This document shows, one piece after another, positions 17,509 through 26,403 of a stretch of DNA of 33,592 nucleotides. The DNA is from Blastococcus sp. TF02A-35. Lineage in GTDB: Bacteria; Actinomycetota; Actinomycetes; Mycobacteriales; Geodermatophilaceae. The stretch spans positions 1-33,592 of the forward strand of contig NZ_SPQP01000041.1 in assembly GCF_004571075.1 (NCBI RefSeq). The letters run 5' to 3'. The position numbers and the translations under genes were made by a program. A model generated the notes under the pieces. It had not been told where the DNA came from. It did not search any database and worked only from the letters and a program-made list of their open reading frames with translations. Each line of letters starts with the position of its first letter. Within the stretch, counting starts at the first letter, position 1.

Positions 17509-19703
17509 GCGCACGGGGCCTGGGGGTGGTGTACGACCTCGACGGGGCGCTGCCGTTCGGATCGATGCGGACGCACGCCCGCCGGCTGCGTGGGCTCCTC
17601 GTGCACGCCAGCTGGGACCGGCGCACCGTGCTGGGCATGTCCGGGCTGGTGCAGGGGCTGCTCAACAGCGCTCCGGGCACCCCCGTGCACTACGTCAGCG
17701 CCCTGCCGGCCGCCGCCCACCGTCCGCTGCTGCGCCTGCTCCACGAGGAGGCGCATCCCCCCGGAGCGCTGCACCTGACCGGTCGTGGCCCACTCGCCGG
17801 GTACCTCCTGGGCGGGGGTCGTGCCGGCAAGCTCCAGGCGATGCTGGATCTGATGGCCGCCGACCCGACCCGCAGGTGGGTGCTGGTCGGTGACGACGGC
17901 GGGCACGACCCTGAGCTGTTCGACCAGCTCGCGCGACAACACCCCGCTCGCGTCGCCGCGATCGTGCTCCGCTCAGTCGCGGCGCCCACTCCCGTTGACG
18001 AGAGCCGTTCGGCATCCCTGACCCTTAAAGCTGGCAGCGTGCCTGTGGTGCGGGCGCCCAACGCCGAGGAACTGCTGCCGCTCGTACGCCGGGCGCTGGA
18101 CCTGACCCGACCGGGCAGTCGAGGGCCCCGGGACTGGCTGCTCAGCGCAGCGGAGCGGGGCAACGACTCGACCCGGCTGCGCGCGTTCACCGAGGGCAAC
18201 GGGGTACGCGCTCTGGTGGACGGCCGGTCCTACTTCACTCGCCTGGCCGAGGAGCTCGACGGCACCGCCGCTGACGATCTGGTGCTACTCCTGGGCTGGC
18301 GGGCCGACACGAGTCAACGGCTAGGTGGTACCGGACGCACCCTGGGTGAGCTGCTGAGCGCGGCGGCGTCCCGTGGTGCGCTGGTCCGAGGCCTACTTTG
18401 GCATTCGCACGCCAGCGCACTGACCTACTCCGCCCGGCAGAACCGGCAGGTGACCACCGTGCTGCGGAAGGTCGGCGGGCAGATTCTGCTCGACATGCGG
18501 ATCCGCAGCCGTGGCAGCCACCACCAGAAACTCGTGGTGGTGCGGCACCCCGGCCGGCTCGAGCGGGACGTCGCCTTCCTCGGCGGGATCGACCTGGCAC
18601 ACAGCCGGGGCGACGACGCCGCTCACTCCGGAGATCCGCAGACCGCGCCCCTGGCCGCCGCCTATGGCCCGACCCCGCCCTGGCACGACGTGCAGCTGCA
18701 GCTGCGCGGCCCCGCCGTCCGAGACGCCGAAGAGGTCGTCCGGGAGCGCTGGAACGATCCGGCCGCGCTGGTGCGGTTGCCCTGGCACCTGCTCCCGAAC
18801 CGTCTGCACGGGGTGGACCGCGCCGCCCGGCCACTGCCCGCATCTCTCGACGACCCGCCAGCCGAGGGATCCTGTGCCGTGCAGTTGCTACGCACCTATC
18901 CGCGCCGCCGGCCGGCGTACCCCTTCGCCCCGCGCGGCGAGCGCAGCATCGCCCGGGCTTACGCCAAGGCCCTCGACCGCGCCCAGCGGCTGGTGTACAT
19001 CGAGGACCAGTACCTGTGGTCGGTCGACGTCGCCCGGACCTTCGCCACCGCACTGCGTCGCGCTCCGCGGTTGCACCTGATCGCCGTCGTCCCCCGGCAT
19101 CCCGACGGGGACGGCGCGTCCTACGCGACCGCCGCCCGGCACGGCCACGCCGAGGCACTGGCCATGGTCCGCTCCGCCGGCGGCGAACGAGTGCAGGTCC
19201 TCGACGTGGAGAACCGTGCCGGCACGCCGATCTACGACCACGCCAAGGTCTGCATCGTCGACGACGTATGGGCCGTCGTCGGCAGCGACAACTTCAACGT
19301 CCGCTCCTGGACGCACGACAGCGAACTGGCCGCGGCGGTCGTCGACGACCGCCATGACGGCCGGGAACCACACGATCCCGGCGGACTGGGCGACGGCGCC
19401 CGCTGCTTCGCACGAGATCTGCGGCTGCGGCTGATGCGCGAGCACCTCGGCACCGATGTCGACGACGCACTACTCGACCCCGACACCGCGGCCGACGCCG
19501 TCACGGCCAGCGCTGCCGCTCTGGACACGTGGCACGCGCGGGGATGCGGGGATCGCCCGCCGGGCCGGCTGCGCTGCCACCCGCTTCCGGCCGGGGCCGC
19601 CGTTCTGCCGTTCTGGCGTCGGGGAATCATCGATCCGCTCTACCGGTCCGTGCTGGACCCCGATGGCCGCCCGCTGAGCATGCGGCTGCGCCGCACCTAC
19701 TGA
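17505..19703 (+). CDS. App1-like (DUF2183) domain fused to phospholipase D
   Basis: A 732-aa two-part protein. Residues about 7-160 resemble the App1/DUF2183 phosphatidate-phosphatase fold: VVYDLDGALPFGS at the nucleophile loop, HYVSALPAAAHRPLL, then GRAGKLQAMLDLM and WVLVGDDGGHDPELFDQLAR. Residues about 235-615 form a PLD domain: first HKD-like motif SHHQKLVVVR (H340, K342), then VAFLGGIDLAHSRGDD; the second motif is IYDHAKVCIVDD (H579, K581, D586) followed by GSDNFNVRS. PLD makes phosphatidic acid and App1 dephosphorylates it to diacylglycerol, so a fused two-step lipid enzyme is plausible. Two key sites deviate: the App1 loop is DLDGA rather than DxDx(T/V), and HKD1 has Arg where Asp is expected. 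No signal peptide. Confidence 0.85.
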   Translation: MSARGLGVVYDLDGALPFGSMRTHARRLRGLLVHASWDRRTVLGMSGLVQGLLNSAPGTPVHYVSALPAAAHRPLLRLLHEEAHPPGALHLTGRGPLAGYLLGGGRAGKLQAMLDLMAADPTRRWVLVGDDGGHDPELFDQLARQHPARVAAIVLRSVAAPTPVDESRSASLTLKAGSVPVVRAPNAEELLPLVRRALDLTRPGSRGPRDWLLSAAERGNDSTRLRAFTEGNGVRALVDGRSYFTRLAEELDGTAADDLVLLLGWRADTSQRLGGTGRTLGELLSAAASRGALVRGLLWHSHASALTYSARQNRQVTTVLRKVGGQILLDMRIRSRGSHHQKLVVVRHPGRLERDVAFLGGIDLAHSRGDDAAHSGDPQTAPLAAAYGPTPPWHDVQLQLRGPAVRDAEEVVRERWNDPAALVRLPWHLLPNRLHGVDRAARPLPASLDDPPAEGSCAVQLLRTYPRRRPAYPFAPRGERSIARAYAKALDRAQRLVYIEDQYLWSVDVARTFATALRRAPRLHLIAVVPRHPDGDGASYATAARHGHAEALAMVRSAGGERVQVLDVENRAGTPIYDHAKVCIVDDVWAVVGSDNFNVRSWTHDSELAAAVVDDRHDGREPHDPGGLGDGARCFARDLRLRLMREHLGTDVDDALLDPDTAADAVTASAAALDTWHARGCGDRPPGRLRCHPLPAGAAVLPFWRRGIIDPLYRSVLDPDGRPLSMRLRRTY

Positions 19704-19909
19704 CGCCCGGTCCGCCCCCCTCGATGAGCTGGTACCCCATCGTCACCTTCTGGCAGGTGACCGCCGACCTGACCCACGCCCAATCGGGGCCCGACGGGCA
19801 CGGGCACAACTACGACGACCTGCTGCTCGACGCTTGGGCTGCGGTCGCGCCGCCCGATGGTTGGACGGACGACGACACGGCGCGCATCGACGCGATGCTG
19901 AACCCCTGA
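19704..19909 (+). pseudogene. C-terminal stub of an Abhydrolase_9-type membrane hydrolase
   Basis: An open stretch of 61 codons from ATG 19724 reads MSWYPIVTFWQVTADL, DGHGHNYDDLLLDAWAAV and ends in WTDDDTARIDAML. This resembles the extreme C-terminus of the alpha/beta-hydrolase membrane proteins of PF10081, whose normal length is several hundred residues. The rest of that gene is absent: upstream is the intact PLD gene. It is taken as a deletion remnant; there is no ribosome site at the ATG. Confidence 0.55.
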
Positions 19910-20114
19910 CCCGGACCTCGTCCGCTGGGCCGGCCGCCCTCCGATGGGCGGAGCGCCTGGCGGACTTCCCCATCGGGCGGGCCACGCGCTGCGTGCTGAC
20001 GACAGCGCGACCGGCCGCCACCCGCCGTTGCCCCGCCGGCCTCAGACCCTGGATCTCGCTCGGTGCACGAACGCGTCGACGTCCGCACGGTCCACACCTG
20101 CGGCCGGCAGTCGC

Positions 20115-20144
20115 ATCATAAGGGCGCCGGAGACCGACGTCCAA
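20115..20144 (-). promoter_or_regulatory. Strong promoter-like sequence without an obvious gene
   Basis: On the minus strand TTGGAC (20144-20139), an 18-bp spacer and TATGAT (20120-20115) form a good vegetative-type promoter. Transcription would run leftward into 19910-20110, where only a 17-codon reading frame and no recognisable gene are seen. Confidence 0.4.
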
Positions 20145-20199
20145 GCACGGATGTCGCCGTGGCCGGGCCGGGGCGGGACGACCGGTAGATGATGGCTGG

Positions 20200-21945
20200 G
20201 TGCAGCCCAGCGGCCATCGGAACGGCGAGGGACAGCGAGATGCAGAGCAGGACGCTGCGCGCCCGGGCACGCTGCCTCCTGACGGCACGGTGGCCGCACG
20301 CGTGGCCCGGCGGGCGGCCGCGGCGCTGTCCGCCGTGCTCGCCGGACTGGTTCGCTGGATGCTGCGCCTCGCCCTCCCCCTCGCCGGCGCGGCTGCCCTC
20401 CTGCACTCCTTTCCGTACCGAGCCACGGTGCAAGGCGTGCCGTTTCGGGTGGAGGGTTCGCTGCTCACCCGGCCCGGCCTCTCGGCCGAGACGACGCTAG
20501 GCAGTTGGGTCTTCCCCGACCTCAGCGGGCTGCCGGTCGGCGTGCGCATCACACCCTCGGACGTTGATGTCCTCGACTTGGCCCGGGCGGCCGGTGAGGA
20601 CCGGGCCGGTTTCGCGCAGCGACTGCAAGCTGACGCTGCCGAGCAGTTCCCGCGGATCGCCGCCTGGTTGGTCGCCGAAGTGGTGCTCGGCGTCGCGCTC
20701 GGCCTGCTCGCCGCCGCCGCCATCAACATGTCCCTGCGCTATCTGCGGGGGCGACCGCGCCGGCCCGACGAGCTACAGCACCGGATGCGCCAGCTCGGCG
20801 CGGCGCTCGCCGTCGTCATGGCCGTCGCGCTGTACGGCTGGGTGACCTACAACCCCGACTGGGCACGCCAGTCACGGCTGACCGGAACCCTGGCCGCCGC
20901 CCAGCTGTTCCCCGGGCAGCTCGCGGACTACTACACGCAGCAGTCGAAGGTGTCCGACGTCCTCGGTTCGATCGTCGGCCTGCAGGCGTCCTTGCAGCAA
21001 CAGATCGACGAGGACCGGGCGGCCGGAACAGCGCTGCAGATCATGTTCATCTCGGACATGCACCTGGCCGGGAACTATCCGCTGGTGCAGGCCTACGCGG
21101 AGAGCTACGACGTAGACCTCATCGTCAATACCGGTGACGAGAGCGAGTTCGGCACGTCGATCGAGCTGACCTCGACGTACCTGGACGCCATGAGGGCCGT
21201 CACCGCCGACACCCCGATGCTCTGGATCGCCGGCAACCACGATTCGCCCCACACGGTGGACGTGATGCGCACGATCCCCGGCGTCACGGTGCTCGGCGGC
21301 AAGCAGTCCACCGCCGATGGCTTCGCAGTGACCGCCGGGATGGTGCGGGCCTTCGGCCTGACAGTTGCCGGGGTGTCCGATCCCCGAACCTACGGCGGCC
21401 CGGGCGCCTACGGCTCCGATGACGGCTCGGTCACCGGCCCCCTCCAGCGCTCCGCCACTGCCGACGCCCTCGCCAACGTGACCGGCGAGAACGAGCGGGA
21501 CCGCCCGTTCCTCGACATCTTCGCCGCCCACGGGTCAGTCATGGCGGGCGAGGCACGGGAACTGCTCGGCGACCGGATCCGGCAGACCAATACCGGCCAC
21601 GTGCACGCGCAGAACAAGCCCGCCGACGTCCAGAGCGACGCCGGCATCGACCTCGTCGAAGGCTCGACCGGTGCCGGCGGGCTGGACAACATCGTGCGGG
21701 GCGCCGCACGGCCACCGGTGGCTTTCACCATCGAATCCGTCGCCGAGGACTGCCAGTTCACCCGGGTGATCCGCTTCCAGATCCGCTCCATCCGCCCCGA
21801 GGAGACCTCGCCGGCGGAAGCGGCGGATCCACAAGGCTCTGGCAGCGACGTCACCGCCTCAACGATCTATCTGCGACCGCAGGACATCGCAGAAGTCCGC
21901 TCATGCGGGACCGAGCTCGGTATCGGAGAGGCCGAGCCCCTATGA
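20200..21945 (+). CDS. Membrane-anchored metallophosphoesterase
   Basis: A 581-aa protein from GTG 20200; GTG 20290 (residue 31) is an equally good start, since no ribosome site decides. Three hydrophobic helices (about 41-68, 154-178, 200-216) precede a calcineurin-like phosphoesterase domain at 280-480. Its metal-site motifs are D286-M-H288 (FISDMHLAG), G312-D313, GNHD at 345-348, H444 (AAHGS) and GHVH at 466-469. The catalytic domain follows the third helix and is therefore probably on the outer face. Substrate unknown. The tail has a Cys in CQFTRVI and one in RSCGTE. It stands alone. Confidence 0.85.
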   Translation: MQPSGHRNGEGQRDAEQDAARPGTLPPDGTVAARVARRAAAALSAVLAGLVRWMLRLALPLAGAAALLHSFPYRATVQGVPFRVEGSLLTRPGLSAETTLGSWVFPDLSGLPVGVRITPSDVDVLDLARAAGEDRAGFAQRLQADAAEQFPRIAAWLVAEVVLGVALGLLAAAAINMSLRYLRGRPRRPDELQHRMRQLGAALAVVMAVALYGWVTYNPDWARQSRLTGTLAAAQLFPGQLADYYTQQSKVSDVLGSIVGLQASLQQQIDEDRAAGTALQIMFISDMHLAGNYPLVQAYAESYDVDLIVNTGDESEFGTSIELTSTYLDAMRAVTADTPMLWIAGNHDSPHTVDVMRTIPGVTVLGGKQSTADGFAVTAGMVRAFGLTVAGVSDPRTYGGPGAYGSDDGSVTGPLQRSATADALANVTGENERDRPFLDIFAAHGSVMAGEARELLGDRIRQTNTGHVHAQNKPADVQSDAGIDLVEGSTGAGGLDNIVRGAARPPVAFTIESVAEDCQFTRVIRFQIRSIRPEETSPAEAADPQGSGSDVTASTIYLRPQDIAEVRSCGTELGIGEAEPL

Positions 21946-22416
21946 GCGAAGCGCAGAGTCAGGGTGCTGGTTCCAGGGGGCCGCGGCGGTCGCCGGAGAG
22001 GAGCGGTCGATCGAGCGCCGCTGGAGGTGGGGCGGTAGTCACGGGCCTCCGGGCAGTAGGTGATGGTCGCGTCACATTGGTGCCGACCACGGGGACGGCG
22101 AGGCGAGGAACAATCCCACGACACCCAATGCGAGCCCCGCTGTGGTCGTCACCAACGACGAAAGCTGAGCTGCCCGCCAGCGATAGCGATGCCGTCGACA
22201 GAGCCGGTGATCGTGGACGCGTAGAACCATTCGCCGGTGGTGGTCATCGGGAATTCTCGCCCCGGCCCGAGGGCCGTAGACGGCGTGGGAGTGCCTTGTT
22301 CAGGGCAAAGGACTCTTCTCCCCCGGAGACTCGAAGGGTAGCTGGTTCCGGGGAAAGCCGCCCCCGAGTGGGACGGTGGCAGTGAATGTGCAGCCGGCAC
22401 TGGCAGACTGGCCGTC
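21946..22416. other. 471-nt gap with possible small remnants
   Basis: No convincing gene. On the minus strand a 32-codon frame (22149-22247, MTTTGEWFYASTITG) followed, after a frameshift, by a hydrophobic stretch LVTTTAGLALGVVGLFLASP looks like a remnant of a small membrane protein, but I cannot name a family. On the plus strand CAGACT at 22404-22409, 7 nt before the next start, may be the -10 of a leaderless transcript. Confidence 0.3.
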
Positions 22417-23997
22417 GTGACAGACGAGGCCGTTCCGACGCCGGAGGCGCTTCGGCAGGCGGCGCGGCTGCGTGCGCTCTTCGCCGGGGATGCAGTCGGC
22501 ATGGCCTCAGGCTGCGGAGATGTCATCGAACAGGCGAACGACGAGCTGCTACGCATCCTCGGTCGCGGGCGTGCCGGGTTGGCGGAAGGCATCGCTTGGC
22601 CGACGATCACGCCGGCTGACCATGCCGAGCGGGATGCCGCGGCCATCGGGGACGTCCGTCGTTCCGGGTCGGCGGTCGTGCAGAAGGACTTCCTGCGCCC
22701 GGACGGTAGCCGCATCCCGGTGCTGGCGGTTGTGGCTGCAGTGTCCTGGGATCCCTACGAATGGGTTGCCATCGTCGTCGATCTCAGTCGGGAGGAGCGG
22801 TTGCGCCGGCTGGTCCAGTCGGAGGCCGCCATCGTCTCCTCGCTCCTTGAGGACGCCCCGATAGGTTTCGCGTTGATCGATCCGGAACTACGTTTCGTCA
22901 GGGTCAACAACGAGCTGGCCGCTATGAACGGCTTCACCGTTGACCAGCACGAGGGCGCGCTGGTGTTCGAACTGCTGCCGGACCTGCGGGACGGCGCGGA
23001 ACCGCTGCTACGTCGAGTGCTTGAGACTGGCGAACCCCTTCGTGACGTACAGGTCGTCGGGACGACCCCGGCCGACCCGGGCACGACGCGGACATGGCTG
23101 GAGAGCTTCTTCCCAGTCCGGGCACCCGGCGGGCCAACGATTGGCGTCGCCGCTGTGGCGCGCGACGTCACCGAGGTGCTGCAGCTTCAGGCGGAGCTGC
23201 AGGCCACCCTGACGAGGCAGCGGCAGGTGCTGCACGAACTGCAGACCAGCCTGCTCCCGACACTGCCCGACACTCCTGGTTTCGACCTGGCCGCCCAGTA
23301 CCTCGGGGCCTCGATCGACATCCAGTTGGGCGGGGACTGGTTCGACGTCCTTCACGCGCCCGACGGCCGACTGGTCTTGGCGATCGGCGATGTTGTCGGG
23401 CACGGACCTGCTGCGGTCGGCCTCATGGCACGGCTCAGTGGAGCCATGCGCGCCTACGTGACCGCCGGTCACGGGCCGGGGCAAGTCCTCACCCAGCTCA
23501 ATCGGCTGCTCAACGCTGCGCCTTCCCCGGCCCTGGCTAGCGCCGCCATCCTGTACCTGGAGCGGGCCGGCGATGACATTGAGTACGCCAGCGCAGGCCA
23601 TCCCTACCCGCTGATGTGCGCCCCCGGTGCCGCACCAGCAGTGCTGGACCAGGCTCAGGGCATGATTCTCGGCGCAACGGCTGATTCCTTCTACGCCAGC
23701 GCGTCCGCAAGGCTGCATGGCGGAGCAGCGGTGCTGTTGTACACCGATGGACTCATCGAGACCCGCGGAGAGGATCTCGACACGGGGCTGGCCCGCCTCC
23801 GCCGCGCGATCCTCGCTTCGTCCCAGGGCACAGGTGGGGCCGCGGAACTGCTGCGTGCCGCGATCGCCGGGTCTGCGGTCTCAGACGAGCGTGACGACGA
23901 CGTCTGCCTCCTGGCCGCCACCCGGCTGCCGGAAATCCGATCCACCGCCGATGTGAACGCTACGAGGGGACAGTTCACGCGGTGCGTGCAGCGGTGA
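22417..23997 (+). CDS. PAS-PAS-PP2C (SpoIIE/RsbU-type) phosphatase
   Basis: A 526-aa protein with two PAS sensor domains (about 15-125 and 135-255), a linker helix ending in HELQTSLLPTLP, and a PP2C-SIG phosphatase domain (about 285-505). The Mn/Mg ligands are present: D307 in GGDWFDV, D325 in IGDVVGHG, D444 in LLYTDGLIE and D494 in DDDVCLL; AGHPYPL is also intact. Such proteins dephosphorylate anti-sigma-factor antagonists in partner-switching stress pathways; no anti-sigma or antagonist gene lies in the window. There is no HATPase domain and no membrane segment, so it is a cytoplasmic sensor. GTG 22417 was chosen because the CAGACT-N7-GTG layout suggests a leaderless mRNA. Confidence 0.92.
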   Translation: MTDEAVPTPEALRQAARLRALFAGDAVGMASGCGDVIEQANDELLRILGRGRAGLAEGIAWPTITPADHAERDAAAIGDVRRSGSAVVQKDFLRPDGSRIPVLAVVAAVSWDPYEWVAIVVDLSREERLRRLVQSEAAIVSSLLEDAPIGFALIDPELRFVRVNNELAAMNGFTVDQHEGALVFELLPDLRDGAEPLLRRVLETGEPLRDVQVVGTTPADPGTTRTWLESFFPVRAPGGPTIGVAAVARDVTEVLQLQAELQATLTRQRQVLHELQTSLLPTLPDTPGFDLAAQYLGASIDIQLGGDWFDVLHAPDGRLVLAIGDVVGHGPAAVGLMARLSGAMRAYVTAGHGPGQVLTQLNRLLNAAPSPALASAAILYLERAGDDIEYASAGHPYPLMCAPGAAPAVLDQAQGMILGATADSFYASASARLHGGAAVLLYTDGLIETRGEDLDTGLARLRRAILASSQGTGGAAELLRAAIAGSAVSDERDDDVCLLAATRLPEIRSTADVNATRGQFTRCVQR

Positions 23998-24195
23998 TGG
24001 GAGCAGAAGAAAGGACTGACCGTTACCGACGGCATGGCATGGGTGCGGGCCCAGTGGAGGTTGCGGCGCACGACTTCGCCAGTCGCCCACCAGCCGGCCC
24101 TTTCATCTCCTCTGGGTCCACCGACGAGGGCGGCCTCCGGTAGTTCGGCGACCCACTTCGTCCGTCCGTCAGCTGCCCCCTCGTTCGTTCGCGTC

Positions 24196-25011
24196 TCACG
24201 AGGCGACCCCGGGCCGTCGGTCCTCGCTGGACGCGGTGAGCAGCGCCAGTCCCGCGTCCATGCAGGCGCGCAGCTGCAGTGCGTCGTCCGCTAGCGCCGA
24301 CACCAGTGCTGCCGGACCAGGCAGAGGGAGCACGGCCGCGGTGTCCCCCACCAATGTCGCCGGCGGCGGATCGTCGGCCCAAGCGGGGTCGACGACGACG
24401 AGCGAACCGAGCGCTCGCCGTCCCCCCGTCACCGCCGCGCTGTTCCAGCCCACCGCCGCGGGCCCGAGCGCCAGGTCCTGGTGCAACAGCGGCCGGCCGT
24501 CTAGGCGGATCCGCAGGCGCGCGACCACATCGCCGGGCTGCTCCCCGTGCCGCCCGAGGAGCAGCTCTTCGCGCAGCACCAGCCGGGCACCTGCGGCGAG
24601 GTCGACCTGCACGTCGGTGAGGTGGTGGCAGCCGCGCGCGGCGATCATCGGCTCGGGCAGCCAGACCAGCGTCGCCCCGGCCCCAACCCGCACAGTGGTG
24701 TGCAGCGTCGACTGGCCGCCGAGCGGGCCGGGCAGCAGCAGCGACGCGGAGATCTCCCGCAGGACCAGGGTGCTGCCATCCCCCACCTGGATGTCCAGTG
24801 CGTACGCGTCACCGCCGATGGGGCCCGCGGCGCCCGCGGCCAGGCAGACGCGGGCGGCTCCGTCGCCGAGCCTGGTCCATGGCTCGGGGCCCTTCGGGTG
24901 AGTGAGCCGCAGCATCAGCGGTGCCTGGGACCGCAGCGTCGCGATCCGGCTACGGACCGCGCCGCCGCGGAGCGCGACGGCCTCCACGGCGAGCTCGGCA
25001 GCGGCGCGCAT
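24196..25011 (-). CDS. ureD: Urease accessory protein UreD
   Basis: A 271-aa accessory protein that forms the scaffold with UreF and UreG on apo-urease for nickel delivery. Family features: GGDAYALDIQVGDGSTLVLREIS (seen as GGDAY then LRE), the block LVWLPEPMIAARGCHH and GRHGEQPGDV. It is the last gene of the operon, with ATG 25011 overlapping the ureG stop as TGATG. The length is normal for actinobacterial UreD. Confidence 0.93.
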   Translation of the reverse strand: MRAAAELAVEAVALRGGAVRSRIATLRSQAPLMLRLTHPKGPEPWTRLGDGAARVCLAAGAAGPIGGDAYALDIQVGDGSTLVLREISASLLLPGPLGGQSTLHTTVRVGAGATLVWLPEPMIAARGCHHLTDVQVDLAAGARLVLREELLLGRHGEQPGDVVARLRIRLDGRPLLHQDLALGPAAVGWNSAAVTGGRRALGSLVVVDPAWADDPPPATLVGDTAAVLPLPGPAALVSALADDALQLRACMDAGLALLTASSEDRRPGVAS

Positions 25012-25736
25012 CAGCCGGTGGCGGCGGTCCCTGACGCCACGCCCGAGGTCTCCGCCGCTCCCTCGGCGAGGCAGCCGCGCACCCAGGCGGCGACCGGGGC
25101 CGCCGTCGGGTCCTCGGTCAGGGAGAGGAAGACAGTCGGCAGGTCCCCGCGCTGGGCTCGCGAGTCGCGGTCCATGACGGACAGGTCGGCGTTGACCCGG
25201 TCGGCCAGGTCGGTCTTGTTGATCACCAGCAGGTCGGCGCGGGTGACACCGGGCCCGCCCTTGCGCGGCACCTTGTCCCCGCCGGCGACGTCGACGACGT
25301 AGATCTGCTTGTGCACCAGGCCGCGGCTGAACGTGGCGGTGAGGTTGTCCCCGCCGCTCTCGACCAGCAGCAGTTCCACCCCGGGGATGCTCTCCTCGAG
25401 ATCCTCCAGGGCCTCGAGGTTGGCAGAGATGTCGTCGCGGATCGCGGTGTGCGGACAGGCGCCGGTCTCCACCGCCCGCACCCGCTCGTTCGGCAGGACG
25501 CCGTTGCGGAGCAGGAAATCGGCGTCCTCTGTGGTGTAGATGTCGTTGGTCACCACAGCCAGGTTCACCTCGGCCCCCAGTGAGCGGCAGAGGGCGGCGA
25601 CGAGGGCGGTCTTGCCGGAGCCGACTGGGCCGCCGATCCCGATGCGCAGCGCTCGACCCGGTTCGCGGGGCAGCACACCGGCGGTGTCGACGTGCGGATG
25701 CGGGTGGTCGTGAGTGTGGTCGTGGTCATGAGGCAA
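25011..25736 (-). CDS. ureG: Urease accessory GTPase UreG
   Basis: A 241-aa SIMIBI-class GTPase coupling GTP hydrolysis to nickel insertion. P-loop GPVGSGKT at 36-43; metal motif C94-P95-H96 in [21 protein letters not shown]; nucleotide motif NKTDLAD. The first 15 residues are rich in His ([15 protein letters not shown]) and may store nickel, relevant because no ureE is present. The start is TTG 25736, decided by a GGGAGG site 9 nt upstream, and it overlaps the end of ureF by 11 nt. The tail after residue 215 is Ala/Gly-rich and longer than usual. Confidence 0.96.
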   Translation of the reverse strand: MPHDHDHTHDHPHPHVDTAGVLPREPGRALRIGIGGPVGSGKTALVAALCRSLGAEVNLAVVTNDIYTTEDADFLLRNGVLPNERVRAVETGACPHTAIRDDISANLEALEDLEESIPGVELLLVESGGDNLTATFSRGLVHKQIYVVDVAGGDKVPRKGGPGVTRADLLVINKTDLADRVNADLSVMDRDSRAQRGDLPTVFLSLTEDPTAAPVAAWVRGCLAEGAAETSGVASGTAATG

Positions 25737-26403
25737 AGAGACGCACCTCCCAGGTGGCGTGGTGTTCGGCGGCGAGGTCCAGCAGCGGGGCGCTGCCGGC
25801 GGGCAGGTGGGCGGGGTCGGCGTCGGCGTACCGCTCGGCGTCGGCGGCGATGGCGTCGAGCAGCGGGCCGAGCCGGGCGAGGGCGGCGTGGGTGGCGAAC
25901 GGGTCGAGTCCGAGGAGCCGGACGGCGGCGGTCGCTGGGCCGGCTACCGCGTCGTGGACGGCGGCCAACGCCGCCGCGCACGGTCTCAGGCCGGAGACGG
26001 CTGCTGCGGCGCCGAGAACGATGGGGTGGTGGGGGCTGCGACCGAGCCCGACCCAGCAGTCGTGAGGCCGGATCACCCGCATGGCACGCACCAGTTGCCG
26101 GCCGAGCTTGCGCGAGGTCTGTCGGAGCACCGGGGACGGCTGGCGGGCGTCGAGCTCCTCCTCCAGCACGCCTAGCCGGCCGTTAGCGCCGGCGAGTACG
26201 GCAGCGCAGGCGCTCGCGGAGAACGCGGCGGCCAGCAGCCCGCTGGTCATGGCGCGGCCCCGCAGGAATGTCTCGAGCGATGCGACGTCGCGAACGCGGT
26301 CGGCGGCCACGCTGGGCTCCAGGCCACCGGAGTGGGCGTGACCGCCCGCCGGCAGCCGCCCGTCCGCGAGCAGCAGCAGCGCAGCCGTGGTCTCCCCCGT
26401 CAT
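25726..26403 (-). CDS. ureF: Urease accessory protein UreF
   Basis: A 225-aa all-helical accessory protein that bridges UreD and UreG and acts in the GTPase-driven nickel transfer. The N-terminal [21 protein letters not shown] is the family signature (equivalent of DsxlPtGgfahSxGLE). The helical middle holds [14 protein letters not shown] and [10 protein letters not shown] 26403 overlaps the ureC1 stop as TGATG, showing coupling to the second structural gene set. Confidence 0.94.
   Translation of the reverse strand: MTGETTAALLLLADGRLPAGGHAHSGGLEPSVAADRVRDVASLETFLRGRAMTSGLLAAAFSASACAAVLAGANGRLGVLEEELDARQPSPVLRQTSRKLGRQLVRAMRVIRPHDCWVGLGRSPHHPIVLGAAAAVSGLRPCAAALAAVHDAVAGPATAAVRLLGLDPFATHAALARLGPLLDAIAADAERYADADPAHLPAGSAPLLDLAAEHHATWEVRLFAS

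Noticed and set aside
20042-20299. Minus-strand frame ending in VDRADVDAFVHRARSRV
   Set aside because: The ending looks protein-like but the promoter-like sequence lies inside the frame and the upstream part is antisense to the phosphoesterase gene; no family recognised.
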